A stretch of 64,000 bases of DNA from Agapetus fuscipes (GCA_951799405.1 OX637357.1:248001-312000); one strand, 5' to 3'; positions 11,141-22,130 are shown, numbered from the stretch's first letter. A program made the numbers and translations. Notes: generated by a model not told the origin, from the letters alone.

Positions 11141-11352
11141 TACTGTGCTATAAAATGAGAACGGGATAAATGTTCGTAGTCTAGTGGTAACACTAGACTA
11201 CTAGTGGCATTGATTTAAATAAAATATATATATTATTAATGTATATTATTTATATCGATGACTAGTGGTAACTCTAGTGGTAACACTAGACTACACTAGA
11301 CTAACACTAGACCAGTCCATCCAGCTTTACAGTAACTGAGTGACGCATGACA
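11141..11352. other. Short unassigned sequence with CTAGTGGTAAC repeats
   Basis: Several copies of TCTAGTGGTAACACTAGAC lie between 11173 and 11310. They look like duplicated tRNA-like D-arm sequence of SINE-B, but the rest of a SINE-B head is not present. Confidence 0.4.
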
Positions 11353-11572
11353 GCTAAGCTGCACATATACTCCAACTCCTTACCGCGTTGTCGTCAAAGG
11401 GGTCGCATGTTGCGTGTGGAACCTATCTATTTTCACATGTTCAGGTTCGGGCCTTACCCCGCCCACTTCACTTAGAAATGTGACATTTTAAGCTCCTGAG
11501 GAAGCTGGTTCTTATTTATTGTGAAGGCTGAGTAAGCCTTGCCGGAAACCGGAAATTGTTTCTGACACCCTT
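11353..11572 (-). mobile_element. SINE-A body, head missing
   Basis: The end TAAGCTGCACATATA is at 11353 and the body is TCGCATGTTGCGTGTGGAAC through CAAGGGTGTCAGAAACAA. It abuts the plus-strand copy at 11574 head to head. Confidence 0.75.
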
Positions 11573-11573
11573 G

Positions 11574-11866
11574 GTCGGTCGATAGCTCGGTTGGTAGAGT
11601 GCTTGCATTCCATGCCATACCGACGGTGTCAGATATTATTTCCCGTTTCAGTATTTACTTCAAAAAATACCGGCAAGATTTACTCAGCCTACATAAGAAA
11701 TGAGTACCAGCCCTCTCGGGAGCTGGAAAACCCCCACTTTAAATGAAGTGTTTAGCGCAAGACCAGCTTTCTTACTTGTAAAATAAATAGGTTCCTCTCG
11801 CCACATGGGAAACCCTTTGAAACGCGGCATGAAGTTATACTATATGAGTAGCTTAGTTGTGTTTGC
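11574..11866 (+). mobile_element. SINE-A copy
   Basis: Head CGATAGCTCGGTTGGTAGAG, GTGCTTGCATTCCATGCC; body GTGTCAGATATTATTTCCCG; end TAGCTTAGTTGTGTTTGCG. The B-box part of the head is deleted (ATACCGACGG). Confidence 0.8.
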
Positions 11867-11932
11867 GTTGCGTTGGTAGGGAACGAATCCTAGCCCTCTG
11901 ACCTTAAATGAATGTATGTTTTCTGTACTCAC

Positions 11933-12060
11933 TGCGCCTCTCTGAGGGACTTGTAGAACTCTGTCTCTTCCTCCAGCTCCTCCTCCGCCTCCAGGTCCTT
12001 GAAGACGAAGGCTTCCTCGTCTCCGTCTGGCTGCGGCTCTCTCTTCAGCACGTACTGGAA
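11933..12060 (-). CDS. Probable internal exon of an unidentified host gene
   Basis: Read on the minus strand, a pyrimidine-rich acceptor (TCCTCTTGTCTCCCACAG) precedes a 128-nt open stretch starting FQYVLKREPQPDGDE. It is followed by AFVFKDLEAEEELEEE and EFYKSLREA, and ends at a strong donor (GTGAGTAC). The exon is GC-rich in AT-rich surroundings, acidic (a Glu/Asp-rich stretch of about 20 residues, possibly helical), and has start phase 0 and end phase 2. I do not recognise the protein. No neighbouring exon is joined to it with confidence; the minus-strand exon cluster near 52.6-53.0 kb could belong to the same or another gene. The splice sites and codon-like composition make it more convincing than the random ORFs around it. 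Confidence 0.55.
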
Positions 12061-12500
12061 CTGTGGGAGACAAGAGGAGGCCATGAGAAGTGCCGGCAGT
12101 ACTGACAGTGTCATCATGGTTATGGAAAATAAAAGGAACACTGGTCTAATTTAAATTGGTTCTGTAATCTACAATCTAAGATTCATATTGTTCCAAACAT
12201 ATGAGTTCGTGTGGACGTGAGCCTAGGCACGCTGATTGGTGTATGTGATGTCTCTGGCATAGTATCGAACAGTCTGGTATAGTGTGGAACAATGTTCTAG
12301 TATAATTCATTATGGAAGTATAGAACATGCAAGAATCGTCTTCCACCCATATATACGAGCAAAGATTATGTGGGACAGATAGAGTCACAGTTATTATTAT
12401 TATACTATATCAGGGGCGTGCATCCCAGACAGACACATACGCCTAATATGTAGGCAATATATGGCTATCGAAAACGTTTTGTAATTTAATAATTTACCGT
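12061..12500. other. Unassigned sequence
   Basis: No gene or repeat is recognised. It would be intronic if the adjacent exon is real. Confidence 0.4.
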
Positions 12501-12832
12501 CCGGTTGATAGCTCAGTTGGTAGAGTGCTTGCATTCTACCCCGTGAGCTCGGGTTCGAATCCCACCGAGGAGGGTGTCAGAAATGATTTCCTATTTCGGT
12601 GTGTATTTCAAACCCCAAAATATAAATACCGGTGAGGTTTACTCAGCCTTCACAAGAAATGAGTACCAGCCCCCTCGGGAGCTGGGAAATTCCCACTTCA
12701 ACTGAAGTGGTTGGCGTAAGGCCGGCCCCCTTACCTGTAAAAATAAATAGGTTCAACTCGCCACATGCGACCCCTTCGGGGATAACGCGGCAAGAAGTTA
12801 CACTATATGTGTAGCTTAGTTGCGTTGAGTTG
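12501..12832 (+). mobile_element. SINE-A, full length
   Basis: Good reference copy. Head: CCGGTTGATAGCTCAGTTGG with B-box GGGTTCGAATCCC. Body: TTTCCTATTTCGGTGTGTAT, GAAATGAGTACCAGCCCCCT and CTTCAACTGAAGTGG. Then the CCCCTTCGGGG hairpin, TACACTATATGTGTAGCTTA and a TTGCGTTGAGTTGCG tail. Confidence 0.95.
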
Positions 12833-15423
12833 CGTACCGTGGTTTAAAACAATGTTTAATTCTGTTTGTTTTTTCTAAATATTATTGTATATTTTTTAAG
12901 TATATGAAATTCTTTTGGAATAAATAAACGTGTCCTTTATAAAATATTTCTAAGGTGTTGAGATTTATACCATGTTGTCCTCCTCAGTGCTTGCTTGGCT
13001 TATCTACCATTTGATTCACAGCTGACCTTTCAATGAAATTTTCTTAAGAATAACAGTCTACACAAGAGAAGAAAAAAGCGTACAACATGACAATGTGAAA
13101 GAGTTGTTTTAAATATTTTTTAATTCAATTAACAGTTTTCATAAGACACATTGGTCCAGTACCATCGATATAAATAATATACATAGATGGAGCGCGTGAG
13201 TGTTTTCCTATACAAACGGTTGTGCCACAAAATTGTAGAAAGAAAGAGAAAGAAACATTAGAAATTTTGTTATGTTTCTGTCTCTTTCTGATCTCCATGA
13301 CAACATCAGGGGCCGTACTCAACATGGGTTTGTAAGGACTAGATGGGCTGAGAAAGCAATCCTTTGTGAATTAGAAATGCGCTACCCCACTCATCATACA
13401 AAAATCCAAATTCAGTCTATCGGTAACCTTCCAACTATTAACAGGTGTGTTTCCTAACTGGAAAGAAAAATCATCAAAATGCCAAGCCACAAATTTTCCA
13501 AATGCATAAACAATACGAGAAATTGTAATAAAAAGTCTGGAGTAACTTTTCACTCGTAATTACCAGTGAATATTAATATTTAAGTAAATTCAATTGATAT
13601 TTTATCTGCCGATGCCTTTAGCCACAAAACAATAGCCCCGCTGTCAAACCGTCGGCCATTTTTAGTGATAGAGATGTGATGATGATAAAATATCGTATCT
13701 GATACCGTCACGTGAGAACATTTTTTTTTTGTGAAATGTATGTATTTGAAGTGGTCTGTATTTCAAAATTCAAAATTTCAATTTCTACCCTACACTTTTT
13801 GTTTCATTTATTCTTTTATATTTCAAGGAAATTGGATTAAAAAGAATATTTTTTTTACTTCGTCTTCTATAGGTATTACTCCTAACATCATTGAAAAAAC
13901 TTAAAATTAAAAAAATGTAATTGAAATAATTTTCACAAGTAATTATGTAACATTAAGTAAAATATTTACGTTTATGGAACAGAAGCATTAAAAAGTATCA
14001 GATATTGTCAAAACCTTTGACAACACTAAATTATGTTGTCAACGAAAATAACATCAACAATTCGTTGCTAAGCAATATTACCTGCTTACATAAATTAACG
14101 ACGGAGTAGAGACGCATAACGTGATAGAAAAGGACAACAACAAAAAACGTATGTTGTGCGAGCGAGACAAAACAAGGGACAAAGTCTGGCGAAATTAGAT
14201 TTCAGTGACTGTATGGAACACAGTGTTACTAAATCAAATAAATAGCCTCTCCATTTAATAGAACTCCATGGTACTCAAGCCGAAGTGAAGAAAACCTAAC
14301 AAGTGACATCTGAGGCTGACGTCTCACAACATACGTTTCCCAAAATGTAAGGAAAAATAACTTAATACGAATAAATTCACATTAAAAAAAAAAAAACAGT
14401 ACATCATATTTAAAGTTGTGTAGGAACTAAAAAATCTTACTTTTATGTAATAGAGTATTTTTTGATAATTTTATGAATATCAGCAGATTTTTTTCTCCGT
14501 TATTTTAAAGGAGCATCTCTGAAAGTTGTCTTATATGCTTATTTACATTTTAATATCTTTATTTCTTTTGTATTTATATCTAAATAAACCTTAAAAAATA
14601 CGATTAATGCGTCTAATATAAGAAAAAAAATCTATCGTCAAATAATGGGTATAAGTATGAAGAACTGGGTTTTTTTTTATATTTTGTGGTTTTTTACTGT
14701 ATGCTTTTGTTTGTAATAATGCATCATGCGCTTATCATGAGTTTTATTTCATTAAATTAACTTATTTCTATTATATGGGGAAATTTAAAATTTTTATGAA
14801 ACTGTCAGGCTATCTTCGCATGATAGTTGTCTTCAATTTACATGTAGGTACCAATGAGGTACCTCGATGTTTCCTTGCCGACGCTTGGTAAACAACTGAT
14901 TGCAAATGGGGCATACACTATCATTTAGGGCAACCATGATGTGGCTCGGATATATACGCTAATGCTCCATCTATATATTTTATTTAGATCAATGTCCAGT
15001 ACACATACCAATATTGCTCATGTGATATTACCTCTGAAGGGCATAAGACGAACAAGCACTAAGGGAAAGCTGTTTTAATTTGACGTGGAATGACTCGCTC
15101 ACTTTCATTAAAGCTATACTATTAAATTTTCGATTATGCTGGGATCGTGGAAAGGTTAAAATATGTGCTTATAATTCATTTGTTATTAGGTGGATCACTG
15201 GTTTGGTAGTTTATTATAATTTGATGAAGATTGGCCGTGTCTGTGTAAGCAGACACCCTCGCGTTATACGGAAATTTCAAATCTATTGGGCCCCACGCAT
15301 AATCTACCATCTTTCACACTCCGATACTTTCGGATACCTAGTGCCGGGTTCTCAAAAATAAATAAAAAACGAAGCCCTAAAATTGTTTTTTTTTTGTTTT
15401 TTGTAATTCTGTTATTTTATTTT
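12833..15423. other. Unassigned AT-rich sequence
   Basis: About 2.6 kb with no recognisable family, exon-like island or RNA gene. Homopolymer A/T runs are frequent. This is the longest stretch of the window in which I see nothing. Confidence 0.6.
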
Positions 15424-15545
15424 CCGGTCGATAGCTCAGTTGGTAGAGTGCTTGCATTCCATGCCGAGAGCTCGGGTTCGAGTCCCACCGAGGTGAGGGT
15501 GTCAGAAATGATTTTCCGTTCCGTGATTACTTCAAACCCAAAATA
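15424..15545 (+). mobile_element. SINE-A head and 5' body
   Basis: CCGGTCGATAGCTCAGTTGG, B-box GGGTTCGAGTCCC and GTGTCAGAAATGATTTTCCG. It stops at AACCCAAAATAAATAAATAA, so the 3' half is absent. Confidence 0.9.
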
Positions 15546-15957
15546 AATAAATAAATCCTCACAGCGGTACAGTAGTTTGTTGGTTGTGAATTGCCTATGC
15601 ATTCGGCGCTATAAGATTTCTTAAATCTCCCTATAAATTTGTTTTAAATGCGATGTTTTATGTTAAACTTCGGCAAGGACTATTTGCCTCTAGAAAATGC
15701 ACGCTACTGTTGTATATCTCTCTTTAATAGTATTGTCGACAGCAGAAACATGATTGCCTTACTTTAAAACAATATCATTGTCGTTTAACGTTTATTACAT
15801 AAACCATACAACATTTTATACAGTTCAACAAAAGTAGGTACCAACCAACTTTGTAATCTATGATCTATTATCTAAGAATAAAATACAAATTAACGTCCAA
15901 GATTAATATTTTAAGCTCACCCACAAGAAAAAAAGCCTAAATTTGAACTCACGCATC
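15546..15957. other. Unassigned sequence
   Basis: Nothing recognised. Confidence 0.5.
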
Positions 15958-16575
15958 TGTACTGTACTGTATCCTGCCGCCGTTCCACTAGGGGGGGGGC
16001 GGTACCTCCGCAGATGCGCCTCCACTTTTTTCGGTCCTTACAAACCACTTTTATTTCCTTAATATTCATCACCTTTTTCATACATACTCTTCTCTTATTC
16101 TCACTCTGCAGGTTCCATTCTTTCGCAATCTCACCTATTTGGTCTAACCATTCTTTCCTCGGCCTTCCCCTTCCGCGCTTTCCTCTGACATTTCCTTTGT
16201 ACACTTTCTTCGTTAGTCGTTCATCATCCATTCTTTCGAGATGTCCGAACCATCTCATCGTACTTTTTTGTACTTTCATTCTCATATTCTCTTTTATACC
16301 ACACTCTTTCATCACCCAATCATTACGTACTCTTATCATTCAGTGTCTTTCCGGCCATTGCTCTCAGGTAAGCCATTTCAACCGTACATACTTTACTCAG
16401 CTCACATTCATTAACTGTCCACGCCTCACTTCCATACATCAATGTCGGAACCAATATGCCATTGTGGACCGCCAATCTCATATTCTTCGTAAGTTTCCTA
16501 TTTCTTGCAATTCTTCCAATCGTTCCCATTACACTTCTTCCTCTACTGCATGCTGCAAACAAAATAAGACCATAA
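15958..16575 (-). pseudogene. LINE-Z 3' half: post-RT region and C-terminus
   Basis: Two overlapping minus-strand frames, broken by a frameshift near 16330, give the region after the RT palm. The upstream part has IGRIARNRKLTKNMRLAVHN, ILVPTLMYGSEAWT and VEMAYLRAMAG. The downstream part has KSTMRWFGHLERMDDERLTK, GKRGRGRPRKEWLDQIGEIA and CKDRKKWRRICGG. The order MYGSEAWT, RWFGHLERM, GRPRKEW is typical of non-LTR retrotransposon C-termini. It continues the RT fragment found at 28325-28812 (which ends GAFGRIAK), so both belong to one family. The 3' end is at CTGTACTGTATCCTGCCG. The copy is 5' truncated and dead. Confidence 0.85.
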
Positions 16576-16645
16576 AATCTCAAATGAACATAAAACTTAT
16601 AATTCTTGCCGATTTTTCCTGAGACATGGGTAACATTAGCAGAAG
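16576..16645 (-). repeat. Rep-C fragment
   Basis: AAATCTCAAATGAACATAAA, ATTCTTGCCGATTTTTCCTG and ACATGGGTAACATT match the centre of Rep-C. It directly abuts the LINE-Z fragment. Confidence 0.7.
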
Positions 16646-17509
16646 TGGGCCAATTTTACTGCATATAGCTTATTTACTGAATTTTTAAAAAACGGGTCCC
16701 AAAATTATCACTATTCCGTTCAAAAAAATAATAGCAATCAAATCCGCCTCTGCGCCTTTAAAGGGTATTCTTCAAAGAAAATATCCCCACTCCATTTCTT
16801 TCAATATAAAACCATTGCGATATCCAAAATATATACGGAAACTGGAATAGCGCCTCTCTTGAGCGATTCAGTTTTGATACATTTTTGGTGTGACGCTATG
16901 GACGGGTGATCCAGAAAAGTTGAGTAGTGAGTTAGAAGGCCCAGGCCTGTGTTCCCTCTCCCTGATAGGGCATGGGCCTCCTTTGTGCGGGTCCGCAGGC
17001 GTGCTGGCGGCGTGATGGGACCAATAAGGAGTAATATGGAACGAGGTCGTTAGTATAATGCGATCGCCTCCTTAAAGTGAAGAGAAAAACTGGGATCGTG
17101 CGCCTTTTAACGGTGTAATCTAAGCTGCAAATATGCACGAATAGGGTCACTATGGAAAATATAATAAACTTACAACACAAATCACGGACTATTAATATAA
17201 CGTTGCGATTTATTTGGGTTCCATTTAATAAAAGTTGGATCACTTTATTGTAGGATTCACTCACTCAGCGCCTATACGTGTCTGCCTTCAAAGCATCGCG
17301 ATCTTTATTTATAGGTTTACTCGTACAAGGGTTACTCTGGCAAGACCATGTTACCAATTAAGAATATTCTTAATTTTATTATTTTATGAGAAGAAATTCT
17401 TTAATTAGAAGCTTTGAGCGAACACTAGTACAACCATCCAAATACCAACATCTAGAAACACTCTCACACGAGTAAGTAAAAACGCAAAGATACACCATCA
17501 CACATTTTA
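16646..17509. other. Unassigned sequence
   Basis: Nothing recognised with confidence. Confidence 0.5.
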
Positions 17510-17752
17510 ATCTAATCTAATATAAGTTGCAAAGATATGTAACATTGGGGATTCACATTACATGCACTCTCACAAGCAGACACGTACAAGTTCGCGCTTG
17601 CGCATGCCGCATGTGAACCTACAACATAAAAACCAAATCTCAAATGGACATACTCCTGCCGACCTTGCCTGAAACAGGGGTGACATTGGCAAAGTAAACC
17701 ACTTTCTACAGCATGGGTGGTCAGCCGCATACCAACCTATGAGTCGAGGAAC
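17510..17752 (-). repeat. Rep-C, near full length
   Basis: Starts with the tail TAATCTAATCTAAT and ends at ACCAACCTATGAGTCGAGGA. It includes the central deletion CATACTCCTGCCGACCTTGC. Confidence 0.9.
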
Positions 17753-17869
17753 ATACACAACAAATAACAGTTTAGACTTAAACAAATGGATACACATTAA
17801 AATCAATACCAAATGCACAATTATAATTTAAAATTAACAAAAATTTGGAAAACTTGAGAAACCCTAGCC

Positions 17870-17908
17870 CTAGCCGCCAACATTACAGATCAACCGCCGT
17901 AACAACAA
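17870..17908 (-). mobile_element. LINE-Z 3' fragment (short)
   Basis: The minus strand shares ACGGCGGTTGATCTGTAATG with the LINE-Z fragment at 3130. Too short for more. Confidence 0.35.
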
Positions 17909-17971
17909 TATAAATACATAGTTGATAAAAATAAGGCACTAAGTATCAAAGTATTTCGTTTCCAGCAATCG

Positions 17972-18062
17972 AAATTATACATGTCTGCTTGTGGGAATGC
18001 ATTTAATATAAATCTTAAGTGATATATATCTTTGCAGCTTAGATTAAATTAGATTAGATTAG
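17972..18062 (+). repeat. Rep-C 3' end
   Basis: ATGTCTGCTTGTGGGAATGC, TTTAATATAAATCTTAAGTG and GCAGCTTAGATTAAATTAGA with a (TTAGA)n tail. Confidence 0.85.
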
Positions 18063-18116
18063 ATTAAACAGTTTGGTTCTTAATATTACATGGCATGGGA
18101 AATATAGCAAACACTG

Positions 18117-18170
18117 AGAGGTCGATAGCTCAGTTGGGAGAGTGCTTGCATTCCATGCCGAGAGCCGGGG
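18117..18170 (+). mobile_element. SINE-A head only
   Basis: AGGTCGATAGCTCAGTTGGG, GTGCTTGCATTCCATGCC and GAGAGCC, cut before the B-box. Confidence 0.8.
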
Positions 18171-18171
18171 G

Positions 18172-18755
18172 TTTATGTACCTTTGCAATTTAAATTATAT
18201 TCAAATATAATGCATTCCTATACGTAGACACGTATAAGTTCACGCTTACACATGATGCATGTAGACTAACAACATTAAAAAACAATTGCAAATGAACGTA
18301 AGCCTGTCCGGTGAGTCCGGTCGATAGCTCAGGTGGTAGAGTACTTGCATTCCATGCCGAAAGCTCGGGTTCGAATCCCACCGAAGGTGTCAGAAATGAT
18401 TTCCCGTTTCGGTGTTTATTTCAAACCCCAAAATAAAATACCGGCAAGCTTTACTCAGCCTTTACAAGAAATGAGTACCAGCACTCTCGAGAGCTGGGAA
18501 ACCGCCACTTCAACTGAAGTGGTTGGCGTAAGGCCGACCCCCTTACCTGTAAAAATAAATATGTTGAACTCGCCACATGCGACTCCTTCGGGGATAACGC
18601 GGCAAGAAGTTACACTATATGTGTAGCTTAGTTGCGTTTTTTTTTTTTTGCGCTGCAACTTTTCTTCTCTGAAACAGGGGTGACAATGGCACAGTGAACC
18701 ATTTTTATTCGAAACAAGGGTGGTCAACCGCATACTAACCTATAAGTCAAGGATG
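18172..18755 (-). repeat. Rep-C split by a SINE-A insertion
   Basis: The first part (18172-18306) ends AATGAACGTAAGCCTG. The second (18648-18755) resumes at GCTGCAACTTTTCTTCTCTG and runs to AACCTATAAGTCAAGGA. In the consensus these pieces are contiguous (CATAAGCCCTGCAACTCTTG), so the SINE-A copy between them was inserted later. Confidence 0.85.
18317..18640 (+). mobile_element. SINE-A, full length, nested in Rep-C
   Basis: CCGGTCGATAGCTCAGGTGG, B-box GGGTTCGAATCCC, complete body, end TAGCTTAGTTGCG followed by a T run. Its insertion inside Rep-C shows that SINE-A was active after this Rep-C copy landed. Confidence 0.95.
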
Positions 18756-19082
18756 ATAAAAGATATAATATGCCAAAGTCTTTAAAATTGTAGAAGGTTC
18801 ACCGCATTTCATGAAAATGAGTTGGAAGAGTGAGAACCTTCAGCAGCGCAGGAAGCCAGTCAGTGTATGGGAGCACAGGTGGCCAATTAAATGCTCCTCC
18901 AAGGTCCACAAACTTCTGCGTCGCGGGCTTGTGGGGAAGTAGACCAACAGGGAGAACTCGGGTGGAGACGAAACCAAGGCAACGAGGTCCAAACAACTAC
19001 TAACATAGACAAAGTTGGGACGTCGCATGGGCGTGTTGCTACGGCATGAAAAAACGCATGTTTCATTTTGCCCATGCCACTC

Positions 19083-19245
19083 CGGGTTTGGGGAGAGATA
19101 GCAGGAGTTGCAAAGTTTATGTTCATGTGAGGTTTGGTTTATTTTGCATGTACATGCAACATGTAGCATGTGTAAGGATTTACACGGGGGTATGAATTAA
19201 ATGTGAGCCTGAAATGACAATATATATTTTCAACATAGATTATAC
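19083..19245 (+). repeat. Rep-C, diverged
   Basis: GCAGGAGTTGCAAAGTTTAT, GTTCATGTGAGGTTTGGTTT, GCATGTACATGCAACATGTA and ATGTGAGCCTGAAATGACAA. More diverged than most copies and similar to the copy at 26978. Confidence 0.7.
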
Positions 19246-19415
19246 ATTATGAAAGTTTATTAAAGTGACGGAGCCATCATAACTAGTTAAATCCCCTGAT
19301 TATCGGGAATCCATTTTTATAACTACCTATGGATAACGTCACATAGTCGTGAGATATTTTTATTGTGCCGAGCCTATTGTCACAGTCATTCGAATACAAC
19401 ATTATCCATATATTT

Positions 19416-19682
19416 AAAATAAAATTATTTTTTTCTAAAACGTAGTTTTATTTTCACAATAACATTTTCTACCTCAAGTACTTTCGACCTTCAATACTCA
19501 GGTCATTATCAAGAGTCATTACTCGGGGCATTATTAGACTCTTGATAATGACCTGCGTATTGAAGGTCGAAAGTACCTACTTGAGGTAGAAAATATTATT
19601 GTGAAAATAAAACTAAGTTTTAGAAAAAAAAAAAAAAAAAAAATGAATTTTCACTGTGTGAATACACAAACCCTACAAAATC
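19416..19682. mobile_element. Inverted hammerhead-bearing element (Penelope-like), 14-bp TSD
   Basis: The two arms (about 19427-19517 and 19537-19632) are inverted repeats with a 19-nt spacer. The flanks repeat TTATCCATATATTT at 19402-19415 and 19683-19696. Outward in each arm lie a hammerhead-like block (stem AGGTC, GAAA, GTAC) and a GTGAAAATAAAACTAAGTTT block shared with the elements at 37790 and 60731. One side only has an extra tail (about 19640-19682) with TTCACTGTGTGAA. The hammerhead core is degenerate (TTGATAA), so cleavage is unlikely. Inverted or partial terminal repeats with a one-sided extension are known for Penelope-like retroelements; I saw no RT or GIY-YIG ORF. Confidence 0.7.
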
Positions 19683-19696
19683 TTATCCATATATTT

Positions 19697-20665
19697 TGAT
19701 CTTTCACTTGGTTTTGAAGCATGGAAGTTTTATAGTTCATTTGTACACATTGCGAGTTCTATATGTTGGCGTACCTCCTTTCCCTCGGCTATTATATATC
19801 ATTTCAGTCTGACGCCTCCTAAGATAAACGACTGCCGCCCAAATTTATCAATGTTACTTCTCCCGCAGACCATCACTCCGCATGCAACATTCCTGCGTGT
19901 AGACCCGGATTAATCCCATCGAGGTGTCCACAACTACATTTTTATTTTACTCTTCATGAAGCTTGTTGTATTCCTTGGCTTACATATATATAAGTTTCTA
20001 TGAGATCTGAGATCCACCATTCGTACTGTAAAAAAAATGGTTTACTTTGTCAATGTCAGTCTAATAATTGTTAGGCTTGTGTTCATTTTTAATCTTTCTC
20101 TTTCCATCAGACTATTTTTATCTACTCGCTGTTGCACTACGAATAAACTTGCTTCAAATATGTTTTATGATCTGCTGGAGACAACTTCAACGAAACCCGT
20201 TGATTCTGTGACATGATCTATTTTTAATATTCTCACGCAAGAGTGTTGAATGTGGAATGGTCGTTGCAAGAGACGTAACGTTGAAAAAAGGTTCACCGCC
20301 AACTTTCAATCCACAATTTAAGTTTTTCAATTACAGGATGTGTTGTCTCGGGAGTTGGCGTAAGGACGGGTGACAAGAGAGTCGGGCACACTCGGGAAAT
20401 GATATCGATGGCTTACCTACTCCCCACGAGGCAAGGGGGCGGAAAGCATTTATTTAGTTTAGAAACTTTCTTTAACTAAAATGTTGTGAGTAGGGATGCT
20501 TTAATTTTCAAAATTTGGAATTCGTCGAATAAGCATTTTTATTGTTACAGATAAACAAGCGAGCGTTACGTCAAAAACTTGACCAAGCAGTAACCTCACT
20601 TTGCCGGGTTTTCAGAAAGATGGCCAACTAATCGTTGGTTATTGGTTGCTAAGGATCTTAGTCAC
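19697..20665. other. Mostly unassigned sequence
   Basis: Only a weak Rep-C fragment (about 20012-20095, CCACCATTCGTACTGTAAAA and TTTACTTTGTCAATGTCA) is recognisable. Confidence 0.5.
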
Positions 20666-20850
20666 ATACGGGGCTATTCTTAGACATTTTGGTCGTCGGT
20701 TGAGCCCACGCTTTGACAAACTAATGATGCCTGCGCTGAAAGTTTCATAGCCACGGCCATTCTTACCTACCGAATTTTGGTAATATTTGTATGAAAACTA
20801 ATCAGCTGTTCACTTGCGGCAATCTTGGATTGACCAAACCTTTATACAAC
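20666..20850 (+). mobile_element. MITE-like element, one end
   Basis: GGGGCTATTCTTAGACATTT, GTCGGTTGAGCCCACGCTTT and AATATTTGTATGAAAAC match the complete element at 34218-34456. The second terminal repeat is missing. Confidence 0.75.
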
Positions 20851-21221
20851 CATAAATAGAAATCGAGATGCTTTGAAGGGAAACTTGTATCAGAGCCGTC
20901 GAGCTGGACAGTTAAAGAGCCATTCTGTATTTGAACCAAGTGTACTCTAATTTTAAAACATAACAGTGTTCCATGATATTGATGTACGTGTACACTGTTA
21001 AGGCTGTAGTGTCTGTTAGTAATTAAGGCTGGCTTGTGTAAGTAAAGTGTTCCCTTTGTTTGATAATAATTGAGTAATCTCATTCAATTAGTGCGGAGAG
21101 CGCTGAGGGCGGCACTGTCACTGTGACAGCGCTAACGTGAACTGACAGCTGGGAGGACACGTTACTGAAGGAAAATTTCATTATGTTAAAAAAAAAAAAT
21201 TACGAAATAAAGACTCATGTC
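20851..21221. other. Unassigned sequence
   Basis: Nothing recognised. Confidence 0.5.
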
Positions 21222-21462
21222 TTGACTTATAGGTTGCTATGAGGCTGACCACTCATACTGTAAAAAATGGTTCACTTTGCCAATGTCACCCCTGTTTCAG
21301 GGAATGTCGGCAAGAGTTGCAGGGCTTATGTTCATTTGAGATTGGGTTTTTATATTGTAGGTCCACATGCGGCATGTGTGAGCGCGAAATTATGCGTGTC
21401 TGTTTGTGGGAATGCATTTAATATGAACCTCAAATGATACATATCTTTGCAACTAAGATTTA
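21222..21462 (+). repeat. Rep-C, near full length
   Basis: Starts CTTGACTTATAGGTTGCTAT and ends GCAACTAAGATTTAGA. Very close to the copy at 3268. Confidence 0.95.
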
Positions 21463-21499
21463 GAAGACTTCTTTTTTTGTAGGTGTGGATGAGTTTCTT

Positions 21500-21722
21500 A
21501 AGGTTGCACAACCCATCCTCATACCCGTTCCGTTGGCACACTTACATCTGGTATCACAGAACGGAGCTTATCACAGAACGCTCATGCAATGCTATATTTT
21601 TTTCAGCGGCGGAAGGCCTTCCCGATGGTCGTGACCCGACCCAGCAGTGATTCTAGATCTACTTGTTCGTCCACTAGAGAAAAAAGGCAAGAGGATGTAT
21701 GTATTACGATGAACGTATGTGT
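21500..21722 (+). repeat. Unnamed dispersed repeat
   Basis: ATCACAGAACGCTCATGCAA, GCGGAAGGCCTTCCCGATGG and ACCCGACCCAGCAGTGATTC recur at about 35390-35508 (plus) and 47555-47700 (minus). Here the repeat lies immediately upstream of the 5S-headed SINE-B. No terminal structure or ORF is seen. Confidence 0.65.
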
Positions 21723-22130
21723 CAATGACGATACCATGTTGAAAGCACTGGTTCTCATCAGATCACCAAAGTTAAGCAACATTGGGCGCAGATAGTACTT
21801 GGATGGGTAACCGCTTAGGTACACCGCGCATCGTTGGCATTTCTTGGACCGGTCCGTAGTCCAGTGGCAACACTTCGGACTCATAAATAAAGGTTGTGAA
21901 TTTGGATCCCGGCGGAGCACACAAAATATACCATTTACATTTCCAAATATGCTCTTCGCTGGGTTGAAAAAAATCATAAAAACCTTTACCGAAGACCGGT
22001 GACTAAAGGTCCATCCAGCCTTACAGCAACTGGATCTTGCTTGAGTATTGGCGCTTTGTAGCGACGACCAAGCTTGTAAACACCTCTGCGGCACTACAAC
22101 AAGTGTCATAGACCCCTAGATTCTCTAGAT
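21723..22130 (+). mobile_element. Composite SINE: 5S rRNA head plus SINE-B
   Basis: Positions 21723-21840 are a 5S rRNA-like sequence: GATCACCAAAGTTAAGCAAC (A-box region), GTACTTGGATGGGTAACCGC (box C region), and complementary ends around CAATGACG and ATCGTTGGCAT. After a short TTCTTG linker the tRNA-like head follows at 21847-21921 (GTAGTCCAGTGG, GGACTCATAAATAAAGG, GGCGGAGCAC), then the SINE-B body and the alternative 3' end (CACCTCTGCGG, GTCATAGACCCCTAGATTCT). Two more copies on the minus strand (27866-28281 and 35595-36008) have the same junction. 5S-derived SINEs are known; a 5S head followed by a second, tRNA-like promoter is a composite design. Not a functional 5S gene: it is diverged and embedded in a repeat. 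Confidence 0.9.

Noticed and set aside
18799..18996. Minus-strand ORF with a possible exon (FVDLGGAFNWPPVLPYTDWL)
   Set aside because: Acceptor plausible (CTACTTCCCCACAAG), but no canonical donor, and the left end runs into Rep-C-like sequence; not strong enough to call.
21723..21840. 5S rRNA gene
   Set aside because: Diverged from a functional 5S, joined to a tRNA-like SINE head with the same junction in three copies; no tandem 5S cluster.
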